DNA from: DAOUCP01 sp034432155
GTDB lineage: Bacteria > Chloroflexota > Anaerolineae > Epilineales > Epilineaceae
Direction of reading: 5' to 3'
Assembly (NCBI GenBank): GCA_034432155.1
Contig: DAOUCP010000002.1
Coordinates: 1-59,429 of the forward strand
Length of the DNA: 59,429 nucleotides
The notes below the pieces were generated by a model, which was not told the origin of the DNA, searched no databases, and worked only from the letters and a program-made list of their open reading frames with translations. Below are positions 18,741-28,051 of the stretch, one piece after another (position 1 is the stretch's first letter; each line of letters starts with the position of its first letter). A program made the position numbers and the translations under genes.

Positions 18741-19970
18741 TCAGACATGATGCAGCACCTCCGCTGGCTGCCGGCGGCCGGCCAGCCAGGCGGGGTAGAG
18801 CGCCGCCGCGGTGGCGAACAGTGTAACAGCCAGGGCGCGACGCAGGGTCCCAGCGAGGCTGAGGTGAGGCCGCAGCCGGTCACCCATGAGGGCGGTGATC
18901 TCTCCCATGCCTTGCGCGAACGAGTAATCCAGCCCGACGCGCGCCACGAACCACACCAGAATGGCCCCTGCAAGGCAGCCGACGGCTGCGCCGAGCAGGC
19001 CGATGAACATCCCTTCGAGACAAAAGAGCGCCATCACCTGACGCGATTTCAGACCCAGCACGGTCAGCACACCCATCTCGCGGGTCCGCTCGAACACCGC
19101 CATCAGCAACACATTCAGTACGCCGATACAGGCGATGAAGACGACAACCAGGCTGAAGAAGGTGCTGAATGCCGTTTTGGCATTCAGCGTCTCACGATAC
19201 TCCGGTCGCAGCGTCTCCCAGGTGTCGACCTCGCAGGCGGGAAGCGCAGCGTCGAGAGCAGCCTTGACAGCTCGCTCCTGACCGATGGACGCCAGCGACA
19301 GCACGATCTCGGACACTTGCCCCCGCATCTTGTAAAGAGCCTGCGCATCCGGCAGGTTGACGAACACCATCCCTCTCTCGGCCTCGGCCATGCCGAGATC
19401 GAACACGCCGACCACGGTCATGGTGTGCTGCCGCATCGCCCCATCTCTGGCTCGGCCGATGAGCTGGACTCGATCGGCGACGGCCACGGACAGCAGGTCG
19501 GCCAGCCCGCGGCCGATGAGGATCGCCCCTTCGTCGTTCGCTTTCAGGAATCGTCCAGCGGACACGTGCTCGGCGATGATGCTGATCGGCGCCTCCATGT
19601 CCGGCTCGATGGCCGTGATGGTGACGGGTCGGCTGGCCTGACGCGTGGTGACAAGGCCGCCGGTGTGGATACGACGGGCGGCGGCGATCACGTGTGGCTG
19701 ACGGCGAGCGGCCGTCAGCACGGCCTCGGGGTCGGGCAGCGGCAGCAGCGGCCTAAGTCGCGCCTTTGCCCGGAAGCCGCAGGCGTGGACCTGCAGATTG
19801 CCGCCATAAAGGCGAACGGCGTTGCCGTAGATGGCGTGGTCGGCGCCCTGGATGAGCCCGTCCGCAAACAGGAGCAGGATGAGGCCCAGCACGATCGCCA
19901 CCAGGGCAATCGCTGTGCGACGCCAGTTGCGCCAGATATTGCGCCAAGCCAGGCGCGCCAAGGCCGCCAT
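18741..19970 (-). CDS. FtsX/MacB-type ABC permease
   Basis: 409 residues, same architecture as the neighbouring permease: N-terminal helix (RNWRRTAIALVAIVLGLILL), periplasmic-type domain, then three helices with MAVFERTREMGVLTVLGLKS and closing RRQPAEVL. Start ATG 19970 is preceded by AGGAGGT; the frame is open a further 61 codons upstream but without a ribosome site or helix. First gene of the three-gene operon. Confidence 0.9.
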   Translation of the reverse strand: MAALARLAWRNIWRNWRRTAIALVAIVLGLILLLFADGLIQGADHAIYGNAVRLYGGNLQVHACGFRAKARLRPLLPLPDPEAVLTAARRQPHVIAAARRIHTGGLVTTRQASRPVTITAIEPDMEAPISIIAEHVSAGRFLKANDEGAILIGRGLADLLSVAVADRVQLIGRARDGAMRQHTMTVVGVFDLGMAEAERGMVFVNLPDAQALYKMRGQVSEIVLSLASIGQERAVKAALDAALPACEVDTWETLRPEYRETLNAKTAFSTFFSLVVVFIACIGVLNVLLMAVFERTREMGVLTVLGLKSRQVMALFCLEGMFIGLLGAAVGCLAGAILVWFVARVGLDYSFAQGMGEITALMGDRLRPHLSLAGTLRRALAVTLFATAAALYPAWLAGRRQPAEVLHHV

Positions 19971-20411
19971 CGATCGACCTCCTGTCGGGTGCCCGGCAGG
20001 GCTCCAGGCCATTGGAATCTCCCTTCGCTTGGAAGGATTGGGCACCGGGACCCCGCGAGCGTCCGGAATGACACATGATGGCCGATCGGCCGCCGGCAGT
20101 CCAGCGTGGCAGCCTGCGGTCATCCCGCGCCCGCTGAAGTGGCCCGTGTCCACGCCTGGCTTCGGTCTGGACCGTCAGGGAGTGCGCCCGCCGCCCGTCT
20201 CGACCGTAGCTGCGCGGTGATAGCGGCAAGGGATGCGTGGTCTTGCGCCTCTCGGTCGACGGCCACAGAATCGGACGCTGGCGTTCGGGCAGACGGGTGC
20301 GGCGTGGAGCGGGCGAGGAAAGCGGAGCGGTCGGTTGAAACTGGCGCCGTAACCGCTTTGTGGTTATCCTGCCGCGTTCCCAGGCCCTGCTGCGCGACGA
20401 AAGGATCGAGG
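19971..20411. other. 441-bp divergent intergenic region
   Basis: Lies between the leftward ABC operon and the rightward aminotransferase gene. It contains the AGGAGGT ribosome site of the permease, a TTGAAA at 20335-20340 not well placed to any -10, a small inverted repeat TAACC-7-GGTTA near 20350-20366, and an AAGGATCGAGG ribosome site before 20412. I see no convincing small gene. Confidence 0.4.
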
Positions 20412-21749
20412 ATGACCGACACTGCCGTTCCGTTGGATCGCACCGTCGTCGGTGAGATCCTTGCCCACCAGAAGTTCGACGTTCGAACGGCATCGATCCG
20501 CGAGATGAATAACGTGGTGAACGCGATCGAGCGTGAACTGGGCGTGAGCTTCATCCGCATGGAGTTTGGTGTGCCTGGCTTGCCCATCAGCCAGATCGCC
20601 GTGGATGCTGAGATCGCGGCGCTGGCCGAGCGCCGACTGGGGCACGTCTATGCTCCCTTCGAAGGACTGCCCGACCTCAAAGCGGAAGGCGCGCGCTTCT
20701 TCGAACTGTTCGCCGGCGTCCAAGTTCCGCCGGAGTGCGTTGTGCCGACGGTGGGCGCCATGCAGGGCTGCTTTGCCAGTCTCTTGCTGGCCAGTACGTT
20801 GCGCGGCCAGGGGGGTACCGTCTTGTGCCTGCAGCCCGGTTTCCCCGTCAACGGCCTGCAAATTCGCCTTCTCGGCGCTCGCAGTGCGGGGATCGACTTC
20901 TACGATCACCGCGGCGACAAGCTCATCGCCGCCATCGAGGCGCGGCTGCGCGACGACGACGTGTGTGCCATTCTGTGGTCTAGCCCGAACAATCCCACAT
21001 GGATCGTGCTCACGGAAGAGGAGCTCGAGGGCATCGGTCAGGCTTGCGAACGCCATGGCATCTTGGCCATTGAGGACCTCGCTTACTTCGGCATGGACAC
21101 CCGCCGAGACTATACCATACCCGGTCAGCCGCCCTACCAGCCTACCGTCATGCGCTACACCAGTCGGGCGATCACCATCATCAGCAGTTCGAAGATGTTC
21201 AGTTACGCGGGCCAGCGGATTGCGCTGACCATCCTGTCGCCGGCGCTGATGGACGCCGAGGTGCCCGCCATTGCCGCGCGACTCGGCACGCCCAACGTGG
21301 GGCACGCCTTTTTGCACGGCGTACTGTACCCGAATACGGCCTGTGTCCCACAGAGCTCGCAGCACGGCCTCTTGGCACTGCTTCGTGCCGCCAATGCCGG
21401 CGACCGTAGTCTCTTCGAGCCGGCGCGCATCTACTCGGAGCGTGCTCGCGTTCTTAAGCGGCTCTTCCTGGAGAATGGCTTTCGTCTCGTGTACGACAAC
21501 GACCTCGGTGAACCCTTGGCGGACGGGTTCTATTTCACTGTGGCGTACCCCGGGTTTGCGCATGGCGCCGACCTGCTATTCGAGTTGCTGCACTACGGGA
21601 TCAGTGCCATCACGCTGGAGACGACGGGCAGTTGTCGGCTGGAGGGCTTGCGGGCATGCGTCTCCATGACCGGACCGGAGCGGTACGACACGCTTCGCCA
21701 CCGTCTGGAGCGCTTTCACGAGGATCATCCGCTGCCCGCCGGGGCATGA
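20412..21749 (+). CDS. PLP-dependent aminotransferase, class I/II fold
   Basis: 445 residues of fold-type I. Visible landmarks: PTVGAMQGCFAS (cofactor phosphate region), SPNNPTW (the NP of the substrate-binding loop), EDLAYFGMD (Asp to pyridine N) and Schiff-base Lys in SSSKMFSYAGQRIA. Substrate cannot be read from sequence. The ATG at 20412 has AAGGATCGAGG upstream. It heads a group with an ornithine-aminotransferase-like gene and a glutamine synthetase, suggesting amino-group transfer around glutamate. Confidence 0.85.
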   Translation: MTDTAVPLDRTVVGEILAHQKFDVRTASIREMNNVVNAIERELGVSFIRMEFGVPGLPISQIAVDAEIAALAERRLGHVYAPFEGLPDLKAEGARFFELFAGVQVPPECVVPTVGAMQGCFASLLLASTLRGQGGTVLCLQPGFPVNGLQIRLLGARSAGIDFYDHRGDKLIAAIEARLRDDDVCAILWSSPNNPTWIVLTEEELEGIGQACERHGILAIEDLAYFGMDTRRDYTIPGQPPYQPTVMRYTSRAITIISSSKMFSYAGQRIALTILSPALMDAEVPAIAARLGTPNVGHAFLHGVLYPNTACVPQSSQHGLLALLRAANAGDRSLFEPARIYSERARVLKRLFLENGFRLVYDNDLGEPLADGFYFTVAYPGFAHGADLLFELLHYGISAITLETTGSCRLEGLRACVSMTGPERYDTLRHRLERFHEDHPLPAGA

Positions 21750-21924
21750 GGCACCTGCGACGGCGCGGTTGCCCGTGGCGGCCGCTCCGGGCAGCGACGC
21801 TATCGCACGCTCGCTTCGAGCGCTGGCTGGCAGGGCCAGCGAAGGGCCGGGTGCAAAGGGGGCAGCGCGGGGATGGTGCGTGGCCTCCTCCAAACAGAAT
21901 GTCATTTCACGAACGGTTAGCCGA

Positions 21925-23130
21925 ATGAGATCAACGGAATACATCGAACTGGAGCGAGCATACAGTGCCCAGAACTACCGGCCGCTGGACGTGGTGTTGA
22001 CGCGCGGCCAGGGATGCTGGGTATGGGACGTCGACGGCAAGAGGTACCTGGACTGCCTGGCGGGCTACAGCGCCATCAACCAAGGCCATTGCCACCCGCG
22101 GATCGTGGCGGCGCTCGTGGAGCAAGCCGGACGATTGACGCTCACTTCCCGGGCCTTCCGCAGCGACCGGCTGGGGCCCTTCTGTCGGCAGTTGGCCGAA
22201 CTCACCGGTTTCGGGCGCGTGTTGCCGATGAACAGTGGTGCGGAGGCGGTAGAAACGGCGCTGAAGGCGGCGCGCAAGTGGGGCTGCACCGTGAAAGGGG
22301 TGCCCGACGGGCAGGCCGAGATCATCGCCTGCACTGGCAACTTCGCGGGCCGGACCATCACTGCGATCTCCTTTTCTACCGAGCCCGAATACCGGCGAGG
22401 CTTTGGACCGTTCACACCGGGGTTCGTGATTGTGCCGTACGGCGATCCCGAAGCCGTGGCGGCGGCCATCACTCCCCGAACGGTGGCCGTGTTTCTGGAG
22501 CCGGTGCAGGGGGAGGCCGGCATCATCATCCCGCCGCGGGGCAGTCTGGCGGCAATCCGCCGGATCTGCGATCAACATCACGTGCTTCTCATCCTCGATG
22601 AGATTCAGTCCGGGCTGGGGCGTACCGGGCGCATGTTTGCCTTCGAGCACGAGGGCATTCGTCCCGATGGCATGACGCTGGGCAAGGCCCTGTCCGGCGG
22701 CGTCTACCCGGTATCGGCCTTTGTGGCCGACGAAGCCGTCATGGGAGTCTTTCGGCCCGGTGACCACGGCTCCACCTTTGGCGGCAATCCCCTGGCCGCA
22801 GCGGTGGGCATGGCGGCTTTGCGAGTGCTCGTCGAGGAGGGCCTGGTGGACAACGCGCGGGCGATGGGCGAGCGTTTCCAGGCGGCCTTGCGCACCTTCC
22901 GCTACCCGGTGATCCGCGAGATTCGGAGCATTGGCTTGTGGATTGGCATCGAACTCGTTCCCGAGGCGGGAGGAGCGCGCCGCTACTGCGAGGCGTTGGC
23001 CGAAGAGGGTATGCTGTGCAAGGAGACGCACGATCACGTCATTCGGGTAGCGCCGCCGTTGGTGATTGCGCCCGACGAGGTTGACTTCGCGTTGGAGCGG
23101 CTGGCGCGCGTGTTCGAAAGGCTGGCCTAG
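21925..23130 (+). CDS. rocD: class III aminotransferase, ornithine aminotransferase-like
   Basis: 401 residues, the normal RocD length when started at ATG 21925. Motifs: YLDCLAGYSAINQGHCHP, MNSGAEAVETALK (phosphate loop), LDEIQSGLGRTGRMFAFEHE, PLP Lys in LGKALSGGVYPVSA and STFGGNPLAAAV. These match ornithine delta-aminotransferase (ornithine + 2-oxoglutarate to glutamate semialdehyde + glutamate) better than ArgD, but acetylornithine or GABA specificity cannot be excluded. No strong ribosome site precedes the start. Confidence 0.87.
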   Translation: MRSTEYIELERAYSAQNYRPLDVVLTRGQGCWVWDVDGKRYLDCLAGYSAINQGHCHPRIVAALVEQAGRLTLTSRAFRSDRLGPFCRQLAELTGFGRVLPMNSGAEAVETALKAARKWGCTVKGVPDGQAEIIACTGNFAGRTITAISFSTEPEYRRGFGPFTPGFVIVPYGDPEAVAAAITPRTVAVFLEPVQGEAGIIIPPRGSLAAIRRICDQHHVLLILDEIQSGLGRTGRMFAFEHEGIRPDGMTLGKALSGGVYPVSAFVADEAVMGVFRPGDHGSTFGGNPLAAAVGMAALRVLVEEGLVDNARAMGERFQAALRTFRYPVIREIRSIGLWIGIELVPEAGGARRYCEALAEEGMLCKETHDHVIRVAPPLVIAPDEVDFALERLARVFERLA

Positions 23131-23270
23131 CCGCCGGCAGGACGGCGTCGAACGGCCAGAGGGGCGACCGGGCGGCGCGCAGCCGAGCTTCCGGGTCGAG
23201 CGGCCACGTGTCCTTGGCCGAGGGCCAAGCTTGCAGGGGCCAGCACGCGCCATCCCCAAGGAGGGCTGAC

Positions 23271-24656
23271 TTGTCTGACTACGAGAACCTCAGGCGCCAG
23301 ATCGAGAGCGAAGGCATCGAGTTCGTCGACCTTCGGGTGGTGGACTTGTCCGGCCGTTTCCGGCATGTGACGATTCCGGCGGCTCGGTTCCGACCGGAGC
23401 TCATTGCCTCCGGTGTTAACTTCGATGGCTCAAACTACGGGTACCGCGGCGTGGCCCACAGCGATATGGTCCTGGTGCCAGACCTCAGCACGGCCTACGT
23501 CGATGTCCGCAAGGGAGAGCGGATCCTCACCCTCATCGGTGACATCTGCGAAGCTGGCAGTCTGGAGCCAGCGCGAACCGATCCCCGGGCCATTGCCCGT
23601 CGTGCAGAGGAATACTTGCGGGCTAGCGGAATCGCCGAGGCCGTCCTGGTCAGCCCCGAGTTCGAGTTCTACGTCTTCGAGTCAGCGTTCTTCGACACCG
23701 ATACCGAGCGCAGCGGAGCCGAAGTGGTGCCGGCAGAAGGGCGGGAGCATCGCGAGGCGCGGGCATGGGGACGGTCTACAGCTCGGGGTACCACGCCTCC
23801 CCTGCCGCAGGACCGGCTGTTCGCGCTGCGCAATGAAATGGTGCGCCAGATCCAAGCAGCCGGCATCGAGGTGAAATACCACCATCACGAAGTGGGCGCC
23901 TTCGGTCAGCACGAGATCGAGCTTGGCTTCGCACCCCTGCGCCGCATGGCCGATGTGACACTGATCGTCAAGTCCATCGTTCGCAACGTGGCTGCCGAAG
24001 CGGGACTGACAGCCACCTTCCTGCCCAAACCACTCTTCGGCGAGGCCGGCAGTGGCATGCATCTCCACCAGTACCTGGTCACGGACGGCCGGAACCTGTT
24101 CCGCGGCCCTGAGGGGCTGTCGGACCTCGCTCTCCACTACATTGCCGGACTGCTGCAACATGGCCGCAGCCTGATGGCCCTGACCAACCCCTCAACCAAC
24201 TCGTATCGACGGCTGGTGCCGGGCTACGAGGCTCCCGTCTATCTGGTCTTCGGCGAGGCCAACCGCAGCGCCGCGGTACGCATCCCCCTGTATGCCACGG
24301 GTGAGGACACACGGATCGAGCTACGGACGATGGATGGGACCTGCAACCCCTACTTGGCGTTCGCTGCCATCTTGATGACCGGGCTGGATGGTGTCCAGAA
24401 GCGCTTGGACGCGCGAGCGCTGGGCTATGGCCCCTGTGACGCCGACTGCTACGAGCAGATGGTGGCGGCGGAGCCCGGACCCCGCGATTTGGAAGAGGCG
24501 CTCGATGCTCTGGCCGCCGATCATGCGTACCTCACGGCCGGCAACGTGTTCCCGGTCGAGGACATTGAGCACTGGATCGCCGTCAAGCGCGCCGAAGCGG
24601 CGGCCGTGGCAGCGCGCCCCCATCCTTACGAATTCGCTCTGTATTACGACCTGTAG
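23271..24656 (+). CDS. glnA: glutamine synthetase, type I-like
   Basis: 461 residues. Glutamine synthetase core: VNFDGSNYGYRGVAHSDM, metal/substrate residues in EFEFYVF, HHHEVGAFGQHEIEL, PKPLFGEAGSGMHLHQ, NPSTNSYRRLVPGYEAPVY, NRSAAVRIP and RIELRTMDGTCNPYLA. Start TTG 23271 is set by a strong AAGGAGG 7 nt upstream; upstream in-frame codons lack a site. The tail lacks the usual adenylylation-loop Tyr context of GlnA1, so regulation probably differs. Relatives also make gamma-glutamyl amides, so the amine substrate is not certain. Confidence 0.87.
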   Translation: MSDYENLRRQIESEGIEFVDLRVVDLSGRFRHVTIPAARFRPELIASGVNFDGSNYGYRGVAHSDMVLVPDLSTAYVDVRKGERILTLIGDICEAGSLEPARTDPRAIARRAEEYLRASGIAEAVLVSPEFEFYVFESAFFDTDTERSGAEVVPAEGREHREARAWGRSTARGTTPPLPQDRLFALRNEMVRQIQAAGIEVKYHHHEVGAFGQHEIELGFAPLRRMADVTLIVKSIVRNVAAEAGLTATFLPKPLFGEAGSGMHLHQYLVTDGRNLFRGPEGLSDLALHYIAGLLQHGRSLMALTNPSTNSYRRLVPGYEAPVYLVFGEANRSAAVRIPLYATGEDTRIELRTMDGTCNPYLAFAAILMTGLDGVQKRLDARALGYGPCDADCYEQMVAAEPGPRDLEEALDALAADHAYLTAGNVFPVEDIEHWIAVKRAEAAAVAARPHPYEFALYYDL

Positions 24657-24704
24657 CCCTACGGTGCCGTGCCGAGCAAGCTGGCAGGCCAGGTACGCCG
24701 GTCA

Positions 24705-24734
24705 TTGACCGCGCGCCGGGACGGCTGATATACT
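24705..24734 (+). promoter_or_regulatory. strong sigma70-type promoter of the yej operon
   Basis: TTGACC (24705-24710), 18-nt spacer, TATACT (24729-24734) with an extended -10 TG at 24726-24727. Start expected near 24741, giving a ~75-nt leader that ends in the TAAGGAGGTGA ribosome site at 24801-24811. Confidence 0.7.
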
Positions 24735-24815
24735 CGCCGCCATTGCCGGCGCCTGGTGGCTTGCATGGCCGGCGGTGTGGGACAGCCGTCCCCTCGCACT
24801 TAAGGAGGTGAGAAC

Positions 24816-26909
24816 GTGATGCTTTCGCGACAGCGTTGGTGGATGTGTGCGCTGGCCATCGTCCTCTTGACGTTGCTGCCGGCCCCAGGGGCGGTCGGCC
24901 ACGCCCAGGGTGCGGCCGGGGCAGCCGAGACGGTGGAGGTGCCGTGGGCCCATGCCCTGGCCATGCATGGCGATCCCAAGTACGGGCCGGATTTCGCGCA
25001 TTTCGAGTACGTCGATCCGAATGCCCCCCAGACCGGTGACATCAAGCTGGCGGCCATCGGTACCTTCGACAGCCTGAATCCGTTCATCCTGGAGGGCAAC
25101 TCGCCGCCGGGGGTGCTGGAAGAGCGTTTCTACGAGTACCTGACCGTTTCGGCCCGCGACGAGCCCTTCACCCAGTACGGGCTCTTGGCCGAGGCCATGC
25201 AGATGCCGGAGGATCGCAAGTGGGTGGCTTTCCGACTGCGGGAGGCGGCGCGCTGGAGCGATGGCTCGCCGGTGACGGCCGACGATGTGGTCTTCTCCTT
25301 TGAGACCATCATGGCCAAGGGACATCCGTTCTACAAGGACTACTGGGCAGACGTGAAGGAAGCGGTCAAGGTCGACGACCGGACGGTGCGCTTCAACTTC
25401 GATCCGGCGACCATCAACCGCGAGTTGCCGCTCATCATGGGCCAACTGCCGGTCTTCCAGAAGGCCTGGTGGGAGAGCCACGACTTCGGAGCGCCTGGTC
25501 TGGAGGTGCCCGTCAGTTCAGGGCCCTACACCATCGACAGGGCTGCGCTGCGGCCGGGCAACACCATCGTCTTGGTCCGGAATCCTGACTACTGGGGAGC
25601 GGCACTGCCGGTGAATGTCGGCCGCCACAACTTCGACCGCATGCAGTGGGATTTCTATCGCGACAGCGCGGTCGCGCTCGAGGCCTTCAAGGCCGGCGAA
25701 TACGACTGGCGCTTCGAGAACTCCTCGAAGCAGTGGGCGACGGCGTATGACTTTCCAGCCTTGCGAGAGGGCAAGGTAGTGAAGGAAGAGATCCCGAACG
25801 AATCGGATCAGGGCATGCAAGGCTGGGTGTTCAACACGCGGCGGGAGTTCTTCAAGGACAAGCGGGTGCGCGAGGCTCTCACCTACGCCTTCGACTTCGA
25901 GTGGAGCAACAAGAACCTGATGTACGACATGTACACCCGCTGCAACAGCTACTTCTCCAACTCCGAGCTGGGGGCGCGGGGCTTGCCGGAAGGCGAGGAG
26001 CTGGCCATCCTGGAGCCCTTCCGCGATCAGTTGCCGCCCGAGGTCTTCACCACCGAGTGGCAGCCGCCGAGCACCGGTGGCACCGAAGAGGGCCTGCGGG
26101 CCAACTTGGCCAAGGCAGTTGCCTTGCTGGAGGAAGCAGGCTGGACCGTCAAGGATGGCAAGTTGGTGGATGCTGCTGGCCAGCCCATGCGATTCGAGAT
26201 CCTGCTCAGCGACACGGGTTGGGAGCGGCTGACGGGACCGTACATCGACAATCTCAAGAAGCTTGGCGTGGACGCCACGATGCGGACCGTCGACCAGGCC
26301 CAGTACGAGGAGCGCGTCGAGCAGTTCGACTTCGACATGATCGTCAACAATTGGGGACAGTCGGAGTCGCCGGGCAACGAGCAGCGCAACTACTGGAGCT
26401 GCAAGAGTGCGCAGACGCAAGGCTCTGCCAACTACGCCGGCATCTGCGACCCGGTGGTCGACGCGCTGATCGAGCGGGTCATTGCGGCTCGCAGTCGGGA
26501 GGATTTGGTGGCGGCCACACGGGCCATGGATCGGGTGTTGCTGTGGGGCAACTACCTGGTACCCCACTGGTACATCGAGTACGACCGCCTGGCCTACTGG
26601 AAGGTGCTGGCTCGGCCTGAGACCACCCCGAAGTACGGCACCGACTTGACCACCTGGTTCGCCAACACTGCCGAGGCGGCGGCCATCCGGGCGGCGCAGG
26701 AGGCCATCGAGTTCGTCGAGCCGACCGAGGAGCTGCCAGCTGAGGAGGTGGCACCCACCGAGGAGGTTACGGCGACCGAGGCCATCACCCCCACCGAGGT
26801 GCCCGCCGGGCCCGGCGGCATGAGCAGCGGCACCATCGTGCTGTTGGCCATCGGGCTCTTGGTCCTCGTCGGTTTGGCTGCCTACTTCCTGCGCAGTCCG
26901 AAGAAGTAG
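24816..26909 (+). CDS. yejA: YejA-type peptide-binding protein with C-terminal membrane anchor
   Basis: 697 residues, SBP family 5. The signal peptide is followed by the YejA-type opening ALAMHGDPKYGPDFAHFEYV and the family-5 stretch RLREAARWSDGSPVTADDV. It binds oligopeptides for import (E. coli YejA takes up microcin C-type peptides). The C-terminus adds an acidic PTEE-rich spacer (about 633-665) and one helix (about 670-690) ending RSPKK, so the binder is tethered by its C-terminus instead of a lipid. GTG 24816 is directly followed by ATG 24819; both fit the near-consensus ribosome site. Confidence 0.92.
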   Translation: MMLSRQRWWMCALAIVLLTLLPAPGAVGHAQGAAGAAETVEVPWAHALAMHGDPKYGPDFAHFEYVDPNAPQTGDIKLAAIGTFDSLNPFILEGNSPPGVLEERFYEYLTVSARDEPFTQYGLLAEAMQMPEDRKWVAFRLREAARWSDGSPVTADDVVFSFETIMAKGHPFYKDYWADVKEAVKVDDRTVRFNFDPATINRELPLIMGQLPVFQKAWWESHDFGAPGLEVPVSSGPYTIDRAALRPGNTIVLVRNPDYWGAALPVNVGRHNFDRMQWDFYRDSAVALEAFKAGEYDWRFENSSKQWATAYDFPALREGKVVKEEIPNESDQGMQGWVFNTRREFFKDKRVREALTYAFDFEWSNKNLMYDMYTRCNSYFSNSELGARGLPEGEELAILEPFRDQLPPEVFTTEWQPPSTGGTEEGLRANLAKAVALLEEAGWTVKDGKLVDAAGQPMRFEILLSDTGWERLTGPYIDNLKKLGVDATMRTVDQAQYEERVEQFDFDMIVNNWGQSESPGNEQRNYWSCKSAQTQGSANYAGICDPVVDALIERVIAARSREDLVAATRAMDRVLLWGNYLVPHWYIEYDRLAYWKVLARPETTPKYGTDLTTWFANTAEAAAIRAAQEAIEFVEPTEELPAEEVAPTEEVTATEAITPTEVPAGPGGMSSGTIVLLAIGLLVLVGLAAYFLRSPKK

Positions 26910-26935
26910 ACCACCCTGCCGGGAACCTCGTACCG

Positions 26936-28051
26936 ATGGCTGCATACATCGTTCGCCGTTTGCTACTTATGGTGCCGACGGTGTTCGGCATCCTGCTGAT
27001 CAACTTCAGCATCGTGCAGGTGGCTCCCGGGGGGCCGGTGGAGCGAACGATCGCGTCCATCAAGGGACGAGGTGCTCGTGGTGCATTGACCGGCCGCATC
27101 GGCGGAACTGCCGGCGATGCGGCCGGCGGCACCAGCACGTCGAGCTCCGGCCAGAGTTCCGGCGCCTCCAAGTACCGGGGGGCGCAGGGGCTTCGGCCGG
27201 AGCTGGTCGCCGAGATCGAGCGTCGCTATGGCTTCGACAAGTCACCCCAAGAACGCTTCGTGCTGATGCTCCGCAACTATCTCACCTTCAACTTCGGCAA
27301 GAGCTTCTACACCGGCAAAACAGTCGTCCAGATGATCAAGGAGCGCTTGCCGGTCTCGATCTCGCTTGGCTTGTGGTCCACCCTGCTCGTGTACCTGATT
27401 TCGATCCCGCTCGGCATCCGAAAGGCGGTGGGGGACGGCAGCCGTTTTGACATTTCGACGAGCACAGCGATCACCGTGCTCTACGCGATCCCACCTTTCT
27501 TGTTCGCGATCCTACTCATCATTTTATTCGCCGGTGGAAGCTTCCTTAAGATCTTCCCATTGCGTGGCCTGGTGTCGCCCAACTGGGCGATGCTTCCTTG
27601 GTACGCCAAAATCGCTGACTACGTCTGGCACCTGGTATTGCCGGTGACAGTGCTGACCATTGGCGGCTTCGCTGGCCTGACGCTCCTCACCAAGAACTCC
27701 TTCCTGGACGAGATTCACAAGCAGTATGTCGTGACCGCCCGTGCGAAGGGCTTGACCGAGCGACGGATTCTGTACGGGCATGTCTTCCGAAATGCGATGC
27801 TCATCGTGATTTCTGGGTTTCCCGCGGCCATCATCGGCGCATTCTTCACCGGAGCCATTCTCACCGAGACCATCTTCTCCATCAACGGTCTTGGCCTGAT
27901 GAGTTTCGAAGCTGTGGTAAATCGCGACTACCCCGTCTTCTTGGGCTCGCTTTATATATTCACGTTGATCGGCCTTGTCACAACGCTGATCAGCGACTTG
28001 ACGTATGTACTCATCGATCCTCGCATCGATTTCGAGAGGCGGGGTGGCTAG
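26936..28051 (+). CDS. yejB: YejB-type ABC permease
   Basis: 371 residues, DppB/YejB family. IVRRLLLMVPTVFGILLINF and QVAPGGPVE open the first helix and loop. The following ~70-residue extracytoplasmic insert ending YRGAQGLRPELVAEIERRYG is specific to YejB. The EAA-type cytoplasmic loop VTARAKGLTERRILYGHVFRNA is intact. Second gene of the yej operon, 26 nt after yejA. Base composition drops visibly (AT-richer runs) from about 27.45 kb into yejE. Confidence 0.93.
   Translation: MAAYIVRRLLLMVPTVFGILLINFSIVQVAPGGPVERTIASIKGRGARGALTGRIGGTAGDAAGGTSTSSSGQSSGASKYRGAQGLRPELVAEIERRYGFDKSPQERFVLMLRNYLTFNFGKSFYTGKTVVQMIKERLPVSISLGLWSTLLVYLISIPLGIRKAVGDGSRFDISTSTAITVLYAIPPFLFAILLIILFAGGSFLKIFPLRGLVSPNWAMLPWYAKIADYVWHLVLPVTVLTIGGFAGLTLLTKNSFLDEIHKQYVVTARAKGLTERRILYGHVFRNAMLIVISGFPAAIIGAFFTGAILTETIFSINGLGLMSFEAVVNRDYPVFLGSLYIFTLIGLVTTLISDLTYVLIDPRIDFERRGG

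Noticed and set aside
17436..20078. 880-codon plus-strand open frame opposite the FtsX-type permeases
   Set aside because: Composition is His/Gln/Asp-rich and antisense to two well-defined permeases and part of the ATPase gene; no ribosome site or motif.
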